DNA of 64,000 nt from Galeopsis tetrahit. Its lineage: Eukaryota > Streptophyta > Magnoliopsida > Lamiales > Lamiaceae. Positions 1 to 10,963 of the stretch are shown here, in pieces. The DNA lies in the NCBI GenBank assembly GCA_963675135.1, contig OY776132.1, forward strand, positions 66,292,850 through 66,356,849, in the 5' to 3' direction. The translations under genes were made by a program, and so were the position numbers. The notes beneath the pieces are model-generated. The model searched no databases, was not told where the DNA came from, and worked only from the letters and a program-made list of their open reading frames with translations. How positions within the stretch are numbered: the stretch's first letter is position 1; the number at the start of each line of letters is the position of its first letter.

Positions 1-285
1 AATGTGATCCTATCTTTTGAAAGTCTAGAGCACACCACACTTAACAATGTCTTCTTGAGTTTACAAAATTGTATGGTTGAGATTATGAAGGTGAATGGGC
101 ACAACAACTATAAGGTTCCACATATGGGCAAAGCTACCTTAATAAGGGAAGAACGACTACCAATAACCTTAGAAGTTGATGAAGATTTGGTAAGAGGGTG
201 CATAAATCACTTGGTGTCACAAAAACATAATGAATATGAGCCATATAATATTGAAGCACTTATGGAAGATTTATCATATGTTTAA
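1..285 (+). CDS. Mariner-like (Tc1/mariner) transposase, C-terminal end, partial
   Basis: The reading frame is open from the left window edge and stops at TAA (283-285), giving about 93 residues. The order of motifs, LNNVFLSLQNCM, then EIMKVNGHNNYKVPHMGK, then a stretch ending LVRGCINHL, is how I remember the last ~90 residues of plant mariner-like transposases, downstream of the catalytic DDD triad. The catalytic core would lie left of the window, so activity cannot be judged. No in-frame stop or frameshift is visible. The downstream TIR (plant mariners usually end in a CTCCCTCCG-like repeat) was not found close by, so the 3' end may be lost. The family call rests on remembered motifs, not on an alignment. 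Confidence 0.6.
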   Translation, partial: NVILSFESLEHTTLNNVFLSLQNCMVEIMKVNGHNNYKVPHMGKATLIREERLPITLEVDEDLVRGCINHLVSQKHNEYEPYNIEALMEDLSYV

Positions 286-414
286 TTAGGGAGGAATACT
301 ACTTTTTGTGTGCCTTTTGTGATGTTTAGAGCATAAACATAGGATATATGTTCACTTTTTGCTTAGGTTGTAAACATCAATATATGATGAATTTTGTAAG
401 TTTTGTTTTTACCC

Positions 415-656
415 TCAGAAAAATATCATCATTGGGTAAACAATGCCTAAATCAAGTCTCCTAAACTAGGATTCAAACTCTAGTGGTGACATTAATCTAA
501 GCATAATTATGCTCATAATTGATCCACTCCATTTACTCATTAACCATCAACATCTTACCTTCAGAAAAATATCATCATTGGGTAATTCTCCTAAGCCTAA
601 ATCAAGTCTCCTAAACTATGATTCAATTACTAATGGTGACATTAATCTAAGCATAA
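415..656. repeat. Direct repeat of about 95 bp, two diverged copies 146 bp apart
   Basis: The stretch beginning TCAGAAAAATATCATCATTG occurs at 415 and again at 561. Both copies run on through a shared CAAGTCTCCTAAACTA block to GACATTAATCTAAGCATAA. No gene is visible between 286 and 690. Confidence 0.75.
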
Positions 657-689
657 CCAACATAAAATCCTGCACATTCACCCAACATA

Positions 690-1270
690 AAGAAGAAAAA
701 TTCAGCATACAATCAACATATTCACCCAAAATCATAACACAATTCAACATATTCACCTAAAATCAGAACACAATTCAGCATATTCACCCAAAATCAGCAT
801 ACAATTCGAGCTATTTACCCAAAATCAGCATACAATTCGAGCTATTTACCCAAAATCAGCATACAAATCCAGCTATTTACCCAAAATCAGCATACGATCA
901 TCAAATTCACCCAAAATCAGCATACAATTCAAGCTATTTACCCAAAATCAACAAACAATTTTAGAAAAGATGCCCAAAATCAGCATACAATTCAAGCTAT
1001 TTACCCAAAATCAGCATACAATTCGAGAAAAGAGGCCCAAAATCAGCATACAATTCAAGTTATTTACCCAAAATCAGCATACAATCATTAAATTCACCCA
1101 AAATAAGGAAACAATTCAGCATATTCCCCCAAAATCAACATACAATTCAAGCTATTTACCCAAAACCAACATACAGTTCAAGCTATTTACCCAGAATCAA
1201 CATATAATTTGAGAAAAGAGGTCCAAAATCAGCATATAATTCAAGCTATTTACCCAAAATCAACATACAA
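690..1270. repeat. Minisatellite with 31-bp unit
   Basis: Many head-to-tail copies of CCCAAAATCAGCATACAATT followed by CGAGCTATTTA (31 bp in the cleaner copies near 790-880). Some units are variant, shortened, or carry GAAAAGAGG in place of the second half. There is no coding potential: the ORF across 970-1212 is only the repeat translated. Confidence 0.85.
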
Positions 1271-1440
1271 CCCAAAATACACACAATCTCATAACATAAA
1301 TCCCACATGCAACATAATACAAAATTAGAATTACACAAAACCCTAAATACACACAATCTCAGAACATAAATCCCACATGCAACATAACATAAAATCATAA
1401 TTACACAAAACCCTAAATACACACAATCTCATAACATAAA
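1271..1440. repeat. 70-bp tandem repeat, about 2.4 copies
   Basis: Units start at 1271, 1341 and 1411 with CCC(A/T)AAATACACACAATCTC. The period is exactly 70 bp and the third copy is cut at 1440. It directly abuts the 31-bp array and the end of the Ser-rich ORF on the other strand. Confidence 0.85.
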
Positions 1441-1441
1441 A

Positions 1442-1945
1442 TTAGTAAAAAGAATTACACAAATTACCGCAATCATCAATTATAGAGGCAACTCCTGGAA
1501 CCCAAATTGCTAGAACTTCCAAGTACCATGTATATTTTTTGCGAGTATCGAACCAATCAGACATCATCGGCTGTACAAAAGGTGGATCGACACCCATCTC
1601 AGTCTCCTCCACACAAGAATAGAATGAATTTGGTGTCATTGGCTCAATTAAAGGTGAATTGTCACCCATCTCAAAAACTTCGGACTCAAAAGTCGATCCA
1701 GCCTCATAATCGAGAGACGACGACAACGAGTCGGGCACAAAACCTGAAGTAAATGAAGAACCGAGAGCGAGAGACGGAGATAGTGAGTCGGACACATAAC
1801 CAGAAGTAAATGAAGAATCGAGAGAGGGAGATGGTGAAAGCAATTCAAACAAATAACCTGAACTAAACGAAGAATCGAGAGAGGGAGATGGCAAAAACGA
1901 GTGCGACAAAAAATCTGAACTAAACAAAGAATCGAGAAAAGACAT
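1442..1945 (-). CDS. Unknown Ser-rich ORF with 19-residue internal repeats (167 aa)
   Basis: A true ATG (1945-1943) opens a 167-aa frame of unknown function. The N-terminal half holds about four imperfect 19-aa repeats, seen as 57-bp DNA repeats starting near 1755, 1812, 1869 and 1926, rich in Ser, Leu and Phe (for example SFTSGYVSDSLSPSL). The C-terminal half is acidic, then Trp/aromatic-rich, with no repeat. A (GA)n tract at about 1978-2000 and another near 2036-2055 lie just upstream in its orientation, as in many plant 5' UTRs. The frame runs into the 70-bp repeat, so its 3' end may be lost or a later exon missing. It could be the first exon of a decayed gene or an accidental frame kept open by the repeat. 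Confidence 0.35.
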   Translation of the reverse strand: MSFLDSLFSSDFLSHSFLPSPSLDSSFSSGYLFELLSPSPSLDSSFTSGYVSDSLSPSLALGSSFTSGFVPDSLSSSLDYEAGSTFESEVFEMGDNSPLIEPMTPNSFYSCVEETEMGVDPPFVQPMMSDWFDTRKKYTWYLEVLAIWVPGVASIIDDCGNLCNSFY

Positions 1946-2154
1946 TTGAGTTCTTCGATTTAGGGTTTGATTTTAGGGAGAGAGAGAGAGAGAGAGGAAG
2001 ATGAACTACAGATGAATGTTTTGAGAAGACAATGTTTGAGAGAGAGAGAGAGGGAGGCGAACTGTCGTGGAATAATTTTAGGGATAGTGAATTAGAATGA
2101 ATGTATAATGGGTTTAGGCGTGAGTGTGGATAATGATTAGTTTAATGGGCCCAA

Positions 2155-2250
2155 TCTATATATATAAAAGGAGGATAAGTGCTCTCCTTTGTGTGCCAAG
2201 TGTCCAGTTTTTATATCTTCTCCTTTTGCCACTGGCAATTAGAGGATTTT
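2155..2250 (+). mobile_element. Helitron 5' end H1
   Basis: Starts TCTATATATATAAAAGGAGG after an A, with GTGCCAAGTGTCCA and TATCTTCTCC further in. The layout matches H2 and H3 (same TCTATATA start, GAGGA, then a short-range inverted GAGG/CTCT segment). It is present only once, because the right-hand duplicate starts 157 bp further in. Confidence 0.65.
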
Positions 2251-2808
2251 AATTTTTACCAATTTTTCATTCCTAAAATGAAAGTCCATTGATGAGATTA
2301 ACTTCTAACATCAAATTTGATCTTTCCTCTCCCTTTCTTATTCCTTCATTAATACACATTGAGCAATGGATCGCATTGTTGCACAAGAGAAATTAGTGAA
2401 TGAATGATTGAGACAGAAGAAGAGGTTAATCTTTGGAGAAAAAAAAAACCTTGGCCACGGCTCTTCAATCATCGCTGTAGACACTGCATTCTCTCGCGTT
2501 GTCCCTTCGCTGTGCCACCGCCAACATAAAATAAAATTGGATTAAGCATGACTGTGAATCTGATAATAGGTTTCGTGTTTCAGTTTTGTATGGTTATTTT
2601 GCATGCAGATTGAATCAAGGTTAGGGTTTATGATTTTCTTTTCAGTTTGAATCAATATGAATTTATGTTGCCATTATTATCCTAGATGGAATAACTTTAA
2701 TTGGAAATTGGTTATTCATAATGTTGGTTTCTAATGGATGTAATACGATTAGTTCAATCTGGTTATTATATATTGGTCTAATTTCTGAAATCATACTTAG
2801 TATTCCAG

Positions 2809-3270
2809 ATTCAACATTTGGTGCTGGTTTGGACATAGTTACAGACATCTATCAGTTGATGTATTGTTTATTCTGTGCATATATGTGTGGTTACCGTAAA
2901 TTTGGATGGTGATATATATACTCACTTCCTTTTGCCCTTTCTTCACAGTCACAGAGTTCATCTTGGCTGATCTGTTTTACATCCCAGGATAAGCACTGCT
3001 TGTCTGTTGGTTGTTCTATCTCAAGTTTACAGTGACTTTATTTAATAATGATATCTTGTGAAGCACTGTTCCTGATCTAAATATTTTTCAGGCCTGTGTT
3101 GATTTTCTTGTCATTGCTTGCTCTAGATATTGTCAACCATTGGTTGCAAATGTATAGGTATCTACTTTGTTACAATACTCTTCATGTTCGATTTTGAATC
3201 TTATAAAATCTGGCAAATCAGGTCTTTTTTCCGAGGTTTATAACATTTGTAACATGCAGTACCTTCTTGC
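2809..3270 (+). pseudogene. PIS: Phosphatidylinositol synthase gene fragment, left copy (three exons plus start of a fourth)
   Basis: Exon-like blocks keep GT-AG style flanks. 2809-2848 encodes DSTFGAGLDIVTD. 2988-3032 (after CAG) encodes ISTACLLVVLSQVY. 3092-3157 encodes PVLIFLSLLALDIVNHWLQMY. At 3260 an acceptor opens the next exon with TFL, and similarity then stops. In order and content these match CDP-diacylglycerol-inositol 3-phosphatidyltransferase, which makes phosphatidylinositol in the ER membrane. The G-x3-D-x3-D end of the CDP-alcohol phosphotransferase motif and part of two membrane segments are present. The N- and C-terminal exons are missing, the first donor reads AT instead of AG-GT, and the second lacks a proper GT after ACAG. 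It is therefore a dead genomic fragment with introns retained. Confidence 0.8.
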
Positions 3271-3577
3271 TTAATTTATTATGAGAATAAGAAATTTATG
3301 GGATGTTAAAAATAGCAGCAGCTGGCTTTTCAATTTTCATGCTATATTGTGGAGGATAAATGACACTTTTGCATAATTGGGTGATAGCTTCTTTTCTTAT
3401 ATTAATTATAATTTTGTGACATAGAGGTTGCTGATTTATTGTATACTAATACTTATAATTATTTCAATGGGCGCATCATGTAACAGAAATAAAATAAATT
3501 ACAAAGTTTACAATCAAGAAGCTCGATGAATGCTTTTGTAAATACATAGAATCAAGAATATTTTACATGTCAAGAAA

Positions 3578-3665
3578 TCTATATATATAAAACGAGGAAG
3601 AGGACTCTTCCGTATTTGACACGTGTCAATTTAGATATCTTCTACTCTCGCCACCTTTCTTTTAT
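3578..3665 (+). mobile_element. Helitron 5' end H2, left copy
   Basis: TCTATATATATAAAACGAGG follows an A (3577). Then come GACACGTGTCAA and TATCTTCTACTC, the same order of elements as H1. It lies 320 bp after the last PIS exon. Confidence 0.6.
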
Positions 3666-4203
3666 TCTTTAACCCCTCCGTTCTCATTTTTAATTTCTTC
3701 ATTTATGTGCCTTTTCAGTTCACCATTAAGGAGCCCTTGGAATTCAAAGGTCGTCTCATTCCACGATTTAAAACCGGCAGTTGGATATCTCTTATGTTGC
3801 AAATCTTCCATTCTAGATTGGCTCTTTCACAAAAGGCACACACAATTTAATTTTAACTGCTTCAGAAAATTTCAATTTACCATTTATCTTTTGGTCTTGA
3901 TGTTATCGTCTAGATTTTTTTATTTTTACGCCTTACCTAAAAACTTTTAACGATTGATCATGAGTATTTAATTTATTTTGCATTTGTCTGAGTTGAATAA
4001 CAACTCCAAGAAAGGAGACTCTTGCTTCAAAAAGAGAATTGGTGGGTGTTATATATATAGATTTTTTAGGACATCAAATTTAATACCCTTCATTAAATGG
4101 GATTATGTTAAATGTATTTTTGAAATTCACGGTGATGGTAGATCATCTATGAGAGCAACTATTCTGTAGAGTTGTTGCTGAAGCTGTTGCAGATTTTAAA
4201 AAA

Positions 4204-4305
4204 TCTATATATATATATAAAACGAGGATGAGGCCTCTTCTGCTTTCGACACGTAAGTATTTTTGGTTGCTTCTTCTTTCGTCACGTGTAACTTTACAAG
4301 TACAG
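4204..4305 (+). mobile_element. Helitron 5' end H3, left copy
   Basis: TCTATATATATATATAAAAC then GAGGATGAGG, TTTCGACACG and TTTCGTCACGTGTAAC, preceded by A. Downstream the sequence passes straight into Ty3-type LTR sequence in reverse orientation. Confidence 0.6.
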
Positions 4306-4309
4306 AAAG

Positions 4310-5057
4310 ATGGAGAGCGTTGTGCCACAAATTGCACGAATGGATTGGATATCCTTTTGGTCAGATATCCAAATTCCCGAACGCGTATGAATGATCCGGG
4401 TACACTGCTTTCTCCGAAATGATCCTCCAAGAACCTGCAAAAGACACGCCGGAGGGGAATCCGGCGCGGACACTCCGACGATCAAGTCAGTATGTGTGAT
4501 TCGGCGTATGATAAGGACTTAAGAGTCCTCTTTTTATCAATGAGGTTCTCAAAGGGAATCAGAATACTCGTGAGAGGCGTAGTGTTTTGAATGATGTTAG
4601 AGATCGTAAAATATGAATGTACCTAAGCTTACCTATTTATAGAGGAATTCCTCTATAAATATGAAGTAGGTAAGCTGCACCTATTTCGGACCTGCACCTC
4701 TTACTATCTTTGAATTAGTCCAGCCACCTTTGACAGGGTCTTCCGATCCCTCAGTCCCTGAAGAAATGCAACTACTCTCTATTGTGGACTTCAACCGCTG
4801 AGAAGAGGAAGAATGGGTCTTCCTCTATCCAATCTTACCCCGTTTTATATGGAACCTCTCCTAAACTTTCGGCCTACTAATTCCCCTCGGGGCCAAGTCT
4901 TCCTGATACCTCTCCCCTGGGTGGAGCTCCCTCCAGAGGGACACCCGGATAAGATTCTCTATTCTGAGGAGTCCTCTTTAAACTTGTATCTCCTCATCAA
5001 TCCTATCCTCTATACACGTGTCGACTTCTTACGGGATGACGATTTTATGCCGCATCA
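4310..5057 (-). mobile_element. Ty3-type LTR (3' LTR position), left copy
   Basis: On the - strand the LTR starts TGATGCGG at 5057, directly after a purine-rich tract. It has a TATA box (CTATAAATAG, 4642-4633) and continues into GC-rich sequence with a CCGCGCCGGATTCC-type hairpin near 4450-4470. The downstream (left) boundary is not clear: similarity to the right copy continues through Helitron and PIS sequence to 2312. Either the true LTR is short and sits inside a larger duplication, or the LTR itself has absorbed Helitron DNA. Confidence 0.6.
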
Positions 5058-5076
5058 TCTACTCCCCCCTACTCTC
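5058..5076 (-). other. Polypurine tract of the Ty3-type element
   Basis: On the - strand this is GAGAGTAGGGGGGAGTAGA, ending exactly where the LTR TG begins. That is the expected position of the plus-strand priming site, and it fixes the left LTR as the 3' LTR of a - strand element. Confidence 0.7.
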
Positions 5077-5737
5077 ATAAAGTGCTCATATCTTTGTGAG
5101 AGTAAGAAAGCTAGGAAGGCCTGGAATATGGTACCTCTACGGAGAGGTGCATTTTATCTTCGCTCTGGTGCCCTTCTCTCTCTCTCCTTCTACTTTCTCG
5201 AGGAGAAGCCCTAAATCCAGCCCTCTACCTCTTTTTTTTGAATTCTCATCTTCTCCGACTTCCGTCGCAACTAGCAATCCCGTCCGATTTCACGGCCCTT
5301 TTAGCAGGGTAACCCAACTCTCTTCTATATATAATTTTTCTTTTATGCTTCATGTTTGCCTCTCAAATCATAACTTCTTATTTTCAAATTTTCCATTCTC
5401 AAGCTCTAACAATCTCTTTCTATGTTCTGCAAATAAAACTCTTTATATTTTTTGGAATAAGGTTAAGGTATCAATAGGACGCCTACTCCCCCTAGCCTTG
5501 AAGCCTCTCATGGGTGGAGTTCTCATTTCTCTGGATCGTCAATCTTTCATAATCGTCATTCCTCTCAATCCTTATGAGCTCTAGCACTTTTCCCATGCGC
5601 TATTTGCTTTAGAACCTTTTTAGAAATTTCGGTCGTATCATAATTTGTCCCGTAATGTAGTTCGTATCCTAAATCTCACAGGCTTTCCGATGTTCAACAC
5701 CTGATGCTCCATCATTCAACTTCATCAAGACTCGTTG

Positions 5738-6200
5738 AAGAGTGTGGTTCATCTTTTGAACCTCATGATATCTCAAGTGTTTCATCACTTGATATTTCAA
5801 AGAATTCAGCCATATCGTGGCTACTCAGAAAGGTATGGTTCATATCTTGAACCTCTCGAGCTCTCAAGTACTCAGTACTTGATATTCAAAAATCTCAGCC
5901 ACATCCTGGCTTATCAAACAATGTGGTTCATACCTTGAACCTCATTACTCTTAAAGTGTTTCTCACTCTCAATTCAAGGTGTTGATCATATCAAGACCTT
6001 TCAAGTTCAAGTAACCCGCTTGGATTTAGAGTAGGGTGAGGAGCTCTCTAGCTCTCCTCGGCCTCGTGGCATCTGAGTGTTTCTCACTCTCATTTCAAGG
6101 TATTAATCTCATTAAACCTTTGTAAATTAAGTAATCCACTTGGATCTCGAGTAGGGTGAGGGACTTTCTAGCTTCCCTCGGCCTCGTGGCCTTTAAATGT
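5738..6200. repeat. Two local tandem duplications in the Ty3 interior
   Basis: Around 5738-5945 a block of about 95 bp repeats (TGGTTCAT...TTGAACCTC with TCTCAAGT). Around 5950-6200 a block of about 120 bp repeats (GAGTAGGGTGAGG...CTCGGCCTCGTGGC). No coding meaning is seen. Confidence 0.6.
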
Positions 6201-6873
6201 TTCTCTCTTTTGAATTCTCATATCTCATATATGCTCAGTGATCTACAGATCATTCATCATTTCATCACTCCTAATTTTCAAACTTAGCCATCCGGCTACT
6301 CAGGGTGGTTAGCCCTCACGCGTTTCAGAATGCTCAAAGTATGCTTATGAATCATATCTTAAATTGTTAGGAAATATGTGCTCATACAAATTTCCAAAAA
6401 TCTCAAAATGTTTTCATCACATCTCATAAAATCTTCAAATATTCATCAAAGATAAATATACATTTTAACATAATTTAGAAAAAAATTGACTCATCACTAA
6501 TAAAAAACACGTTCTTAACCATGCCTAAATTCTCAATCATTCTCTCGATTCAATCACGAAATTCTCCTAAGTAATCACCTTAGCATTTCTCAAATCAATC
6601 ATTTCTGAAGCCTTAGCAAATGCTCATATTCTTCGAGGTTTTATGCTCTAAACAACTACGTCTAGGTAACTCATATCATATCACAAAGTAAAATCTAAAG
6701 TAAAAAAGTAAAATATACACTTTTCACTTACGTGGCTTCATATCAGCACCTCGGAGGTAGTAGGCCTAGACCCTTCATCACCCCCCTTTAAGCATCGAAG
6801 TGTAAGACATTTGCAAGGTCCGTCATCATGCTCGTCTCCGAATATCGCATCTCAACACCCTAGATGATCTTAC

Positions 6874-7074
6874 TCACCTAATAGATCGACTCTTGGGTAT
6901 ATCCTTCTTTACCGTAGCCTTGTAGCCCTCATGACTACCTGCACATCCTTCATGGGTTTCTTTTATCATGTAATCTCCTTCGGGAGACATCTTAGATAGG
7001 GATGAGTCAACGATCGCTTGTATAATTGGCCACCCAAGATGCAGTATCTTAACCGCAAAGCTCGAGCTTCTCAA
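6874..7074 (-). pseudogene. Ty3 pol fragment, integrase H2C2-like region
   Basis: The frame reads LSKMSPEGDYMIKETHEGC then GSHEGYKATVKK. This resembles the zinc-binding H2C2 segment before plant Ty3 integrases (pattern ...EGxxxxxEIHEGxCGxHxGxxxL...). His and Cys are partly kept, but the frame stops soon after. It lies downstream of gag on the same strand, as expected. Confidence 0.5.
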
Positions 7075-8635
7075 GAAGCTGCAGGGGCTGGTCCTTTATT
7101 CAGCTCTTCCAGAATTTCTTTCCTTTAGTCATCCCCTTCTTCGATCGCCCCAATCATGGGCTCAGTAGATTCTCTTTGTGCTATCACAAATGTTATTTTT
7201 CCTTGCCCCTCAGGCTCTACGGAGCTAGCCAGCTTTGACAGACTGTCAGTCTTCATATTCTTCGACCCAATCTTTTACACTCGATCTCCTGGTTTACCCA
7301 GAAGCCTCACAGGATCTGGACGAACTTAATCTGAAATCTAAAATCATATCTAGAATATCTAGGCATGTCAATCACACATAATTCAAAGATATTTAGCCTC
7401 ATATTTTAAAAGCATGGACCACCATCCATCCTCAATCATGAATTATAAAGCATATAATAACCACATAAACTCAACATGCGGGTTTTCTACTCATACTTAC
7501 TGAGATCATCAAGCCATTCTCATATTCAGAGCACCTACGCAAAATAATCATAAAAATTCACGGGGGTTGTACTTAATCCAATAAGAAATAAGCATGGTTC
7601 TCATATATTAGTCACATCAAATCAACCAAAATCATAACCCATCCATGTCATACTCATTATGACCTCAAGTCATTGTAAAAAGATCTAACCTCTCTAACTT
7701 TATCAAATACATGTGCTAATCGGTGGTCCCAAATGTACTCGTCATTTGGGGATCAGCCCAATAACAGGTTAGGTGTTATGGTCCAGCAACTCGGCTGATT
7801 TTCCATGGCTCCATTCTTTCTTCGGTAATCTTGCTCTCTCGAGCTCCTCTAGTACTTCTAGGTTCTCCAGCCCCTCCTAGTGAGCTCATTATTCGTCATA
7901 GACCAGGTAAACTGACTCACACCAGCAGCATTATTAGATCTAAATTTCACCATCTACCGAGAGGGTAAAATTACTCATCAAATTCCTCAGGGACCTCGCA
8001 TCCTTCATCCGTTCTCAGGTAATTCGATTTCTAATATGCCTCATGGTCCTGGACCTCCAGGTCTTGGTCATTCACTGCACGTCTCTTGATCTGGATCCTA
8101 AACCCCAAGGTCTTGGATAGTCATCTCGGGCATTTCGATCTTTGTAATCTACAGATCCTCAATCTATAACAGCCTCCTCCTCTAACTAGGGTAGTGTTTT
8201 CTTCCAGCCTAATCAGCGGCTAGACGTCTTTTATATCATGGTTCCGATACTTAACTCAAGCCTGGGGAGCTCCTAAGAGGAAACTCCCTCGTTATGTTCT
8301 AGTTCAGGTTCTGGACCTACATGTAGATCTCCAGGTTTACTCGTATATCAATCCCGAATTGATCCTGTAAAGATACACCAAAAAGGGCCTCCAACACAGG
8401 CTCTCAAGTGCTCAGATAAGCTTCATAAGCCTCAATTATATAATTTAAATATGAAATAATTAAAGAATGCAAATCAAGTCTCTTTTGATCTCAAACCTGA
8501 AACCTGTACCCTCTCCAGGACCTCCAGTCTCGACAAGATGATTAGTCTCTCTAATCTCAAATCTCAGAAGAGGATCATTTTCTTTGATCCTCGAACCTCT
8601 TACGTCCTCGCGAGCTCTGAAATTCTTTATTGATC

Positions 8636-8965
8636 TCAACTCAGGAATATCAACTGAGGGGGTCGGCTTTTATCCCGATTCTGGGAGGCCTTCTCCTTCT
8701 TGGTCTTCCTGTCCTCAAGTTCTCTCCTCTTCTGCCCTCGAGGGCCTCGGTCAACTACGTAAACAAATTCTCTCAGATGTTCAACTTGAATCATTCTCTC
8801 AATTTCATCCTCCAAATGGTAATATTGATTGGTGTCGTGCCCATATTCATTGTGGAGTCTCCAAAATCGGTCTGACTTGGGCTTTTGAGGACCTCGGTTC
8901 CTCGAATAAAGGAATTTCAGATCTGGATGATCTCCAGCAACCTCCAAGACCTCTGTAGGTTCCAA
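8636..8965 (-). pseudogene. Ty3 gag C-terminal fragment
   Basis: The frame contains FWRLHNEYGHDTNQYYHLED followed by IERMIQVEHLREFV. This matches the C-terminal gag segment of plant Ty3 elements (FCxFHxxxGHxTxxCxxLKxxIExLIxxGxLxxFV), which lies before the linker to pol. The zinc-knuckle Cys positions are replaced (W, Y), so it is degenerate. A basic tail (RGQKRRELEDRKTKKEK) follows. About 110 aa. Confidence 0.7.
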
Positions 8966-9360
8966 TCTTAGTTGGGTATATTTCTAAAACCTCCCTCGAG
9001 GCCCAGATCGGGATCCTCCCGCAGCATTGCGGTTTCCTGTTCCTCCGGATTTTCAGGGAGCTTCTGGGCTGGACCTCCTTGCTGTAGATTCTCTCTTCCT
9101 CTCTCCACTAGCTGGTTTCACCTCCAGCCTCTTGGCTTGCCTCACCTCTTCGAGGGTGAGATACTTTTCAGCTCTGAAGATTCTCAAGTTCTCTACCCGC
9201 TTCAGGTAATCAATCATCCTCTCACCCACTCTAGTTTTCAGACTTATCGTTTTGTCTGTTTAGGGCTATTGGCCTTGATCTCAGGGACCTAAATAGGCTC
9301 AATCTTCACTTTCCATTTCCGAGCTTATCCCGAAATCCTCCAGGACTTGGATAGAATCAA

Positions 9361-9540
9361 CCTATAATCTGAAATCTTCTGAACCTACCCAGAGATCCTC
9401 CAGAACCTGGATAGACTTAATCTATAATCTGAAATCTTCTAAACCTACCCAGAGATCCTCCAGAACCTGGATAGACTTAATCTATAATCTGAAATCTTCT
9501 GAACCTACCCAGAGATCCTCCAGAACCTGAATAAGCTCGG
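9361..9540. repeat. 60-bp tandem repeat, three clear copies
   Basis: Exact 60-bp period; each unit carries ATAATCTGAAATCTTCT and CAGAGATCCTCCAGAACCTG. A fourth, diverged unit precedes it from about 9302. Confidence 0.85.
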
Positions 9541-9905
9541 TCTGTAATATGAAATTATATCTAAAATATGGAAACATGTTAATCGTGTGCAATAAAAACA
9601 ATAATTATGTTAATCTTTGCTTCCAAAATCATAATCATCATCAACGTCTAATCATTAATTCTACCACATAAAGTAATCACAAGACTCATCATGTGAATTG
9701 CTTACCCATGCTTCTACGATTTCAAGTAAATCTCAATTCTAAGATCGTTTCTAGAGTATCAATCATGTAAGCTTAGGAGAATCATGCTTAATTCAGTGGA
9801 AAAAATAAGTTCGTGTCATATATGTCAATATCATTAAAATATGCTCATAGCAATATCAAATTACTATAAAAGATCTAATACTTTAGGCTCTATCAAACAC
9901 CTGTA

Positions 9906-10287
9906 CTAACCTGTAGTACCGATACACTTATCATATCTCTGCCTCGTACTCCCACGTTTAGATTTTGGACCTCGAGGCCCTAAATACTCTTCCTCATACC
10001 TCCAAGTTTTGATTCTGGACCTCGGGGTCCTGAATACTCTGCCTCGTACCTCCAGATCCGATCCTGGGATCTTGGACCTCGGGGCCCTGAATACTCCACC
10101 TCGTACCTCCAAGTTTGGATTCTGGACCTCGGGGTCCTGAATACTCTGCTGCTCGTGGAGGGGCACGAATGTTGTCATCCTCTGCAGTGGCTAGGGGTAT
10201 CTCCTTGCCAGGTCCACTCCCGAGGGCTCCAGACGTGCCAACAATATCACCCCCTATAGAGATACGGGTGTCTCGAGCCTCTTCCAT
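9906..10287 (-). pseudogene. Ty3 gag N-terminal region with internal repeats
   Basis: An ATG at 10287 starts MEEARDTRISIGGDIVGTSG and continues into a Gly/Pro/Arg-rich region made of irregular 50-57-bp repeats (9955-10150; core TGAATACTC...CTCGTACCTCC on the + strand). Two frames stay open through the repeats. The position, just after the 5' leader and before the gag C-terminal piece, supports gag or its leader. The repeats themselves have no known function. Confidence 0.4.
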
Positions 10288-10963
10288 CAGGTTCTGACCT
10301 TTTACAGGTGCGGGGGACGGATTTACCCCTGAAGGAACGAAGACAGGTTATTTTCCCGAACTTCCCTAGAGTAGGCATGATTGTGTTATTCCCTCCGCCC
10401 ATAGTTCAAACAGATAGAAAATCGTGAGAAGATCCCTTAGACGTTTTCAAACAGATAGAAAAACGTCAAATTTGATCCTTCCTCTCCCTTTCTTATTCCT
10501 TCATTAATACACATTGAGCAATGGATCACATTGTTGCACAAGAGAAATTAGTGAATGAGTGATTGAGACAGAAGAAGAGGTTAATCTTTGGAGAAAAAAA
10601 AAACCTTGGCCACGGCTCTTCAATCATCGTTGTATACACTGCATTCTCTCGCGTTGTCCCTTCGATGTGCCACCGCCAACATAAAATAAAATTGGATTAA
10701 GCATGACTGTGAATCTGATAATAGGTTTCGTGTTTCAGTTTTGTATGGTTATTTTGCATGCAGATTGAATCAAGGTTAGGGTTTATGATTTTCTTTTCAG
10801 TTTGAATCAATATGAATTTATGTTGCCATTATTATCCTAGATGGAATAACTTTAATTGGAAATTGGTTATTCATAATATTGGTTTCTGATGGATGTAATA
10901 CGATTAGTTCAATCCGGTTATTATATATTGGTCTAATTTCTGAAATCATACTTTGTATTCCAG

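Larger units (their letters stand above)
2312..5057. repeat. Left copy of a 2.75 kb direct repeat
   Basis: Nearly identical to 10467-13219 (offset 8155 bp for most of its length, 8162 at the right end because of small indels, including a replaced block around 4650-4690). It contains the PIS fragment, Helitron ends H2 and H3, and a Ty3-type LTR. Differences are scattered single bases, so the duplication is fairly young compared with most elements here. Confidence 0.9.
5077..10466 (-). mobile_element. Decayed interior of a Ty3-type LTR retrotransposon
   Basis: About 5.4 kb between the two 2.75 kb repeats. Recognisable pieces run in the - strand order gag N-terminus (10287), gag C-terminus (8965), integrase-side H2C2-like segment (7074), then the polypurine tract (5076). 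This is the right order for a - strand element. Everything else is broken by stops and filled with local tandem repeats (about 5738-5945, 5950-6200, 9361-9540, 9955-10150). No intact protease, reverse transcriptase or RNase H motif was found. + strand ORFs here (4813-5214, 5096-5584, 8584-8958) read through it by chance. Confidence 0.6.

Noticed and set aside
690..1270. Regularly spaced 31-bp repeats, possible CRISPR-like array
   Set aside because: Units are head-to-tail with no unique spacers, in plant nuclear DNA; it is a minisatellite.
4813..5584. 133- and 162-aa + strand ORFs
   Set aside because: They overlap the - strand LTR and polypurine tract, differ between the two repeat copies, and show no domain.
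8584..8958. 124-aa + strand ORF
   Set aside because: Shadow of the - strand gag fragment at 8636-8965, which has recognisable motifs.
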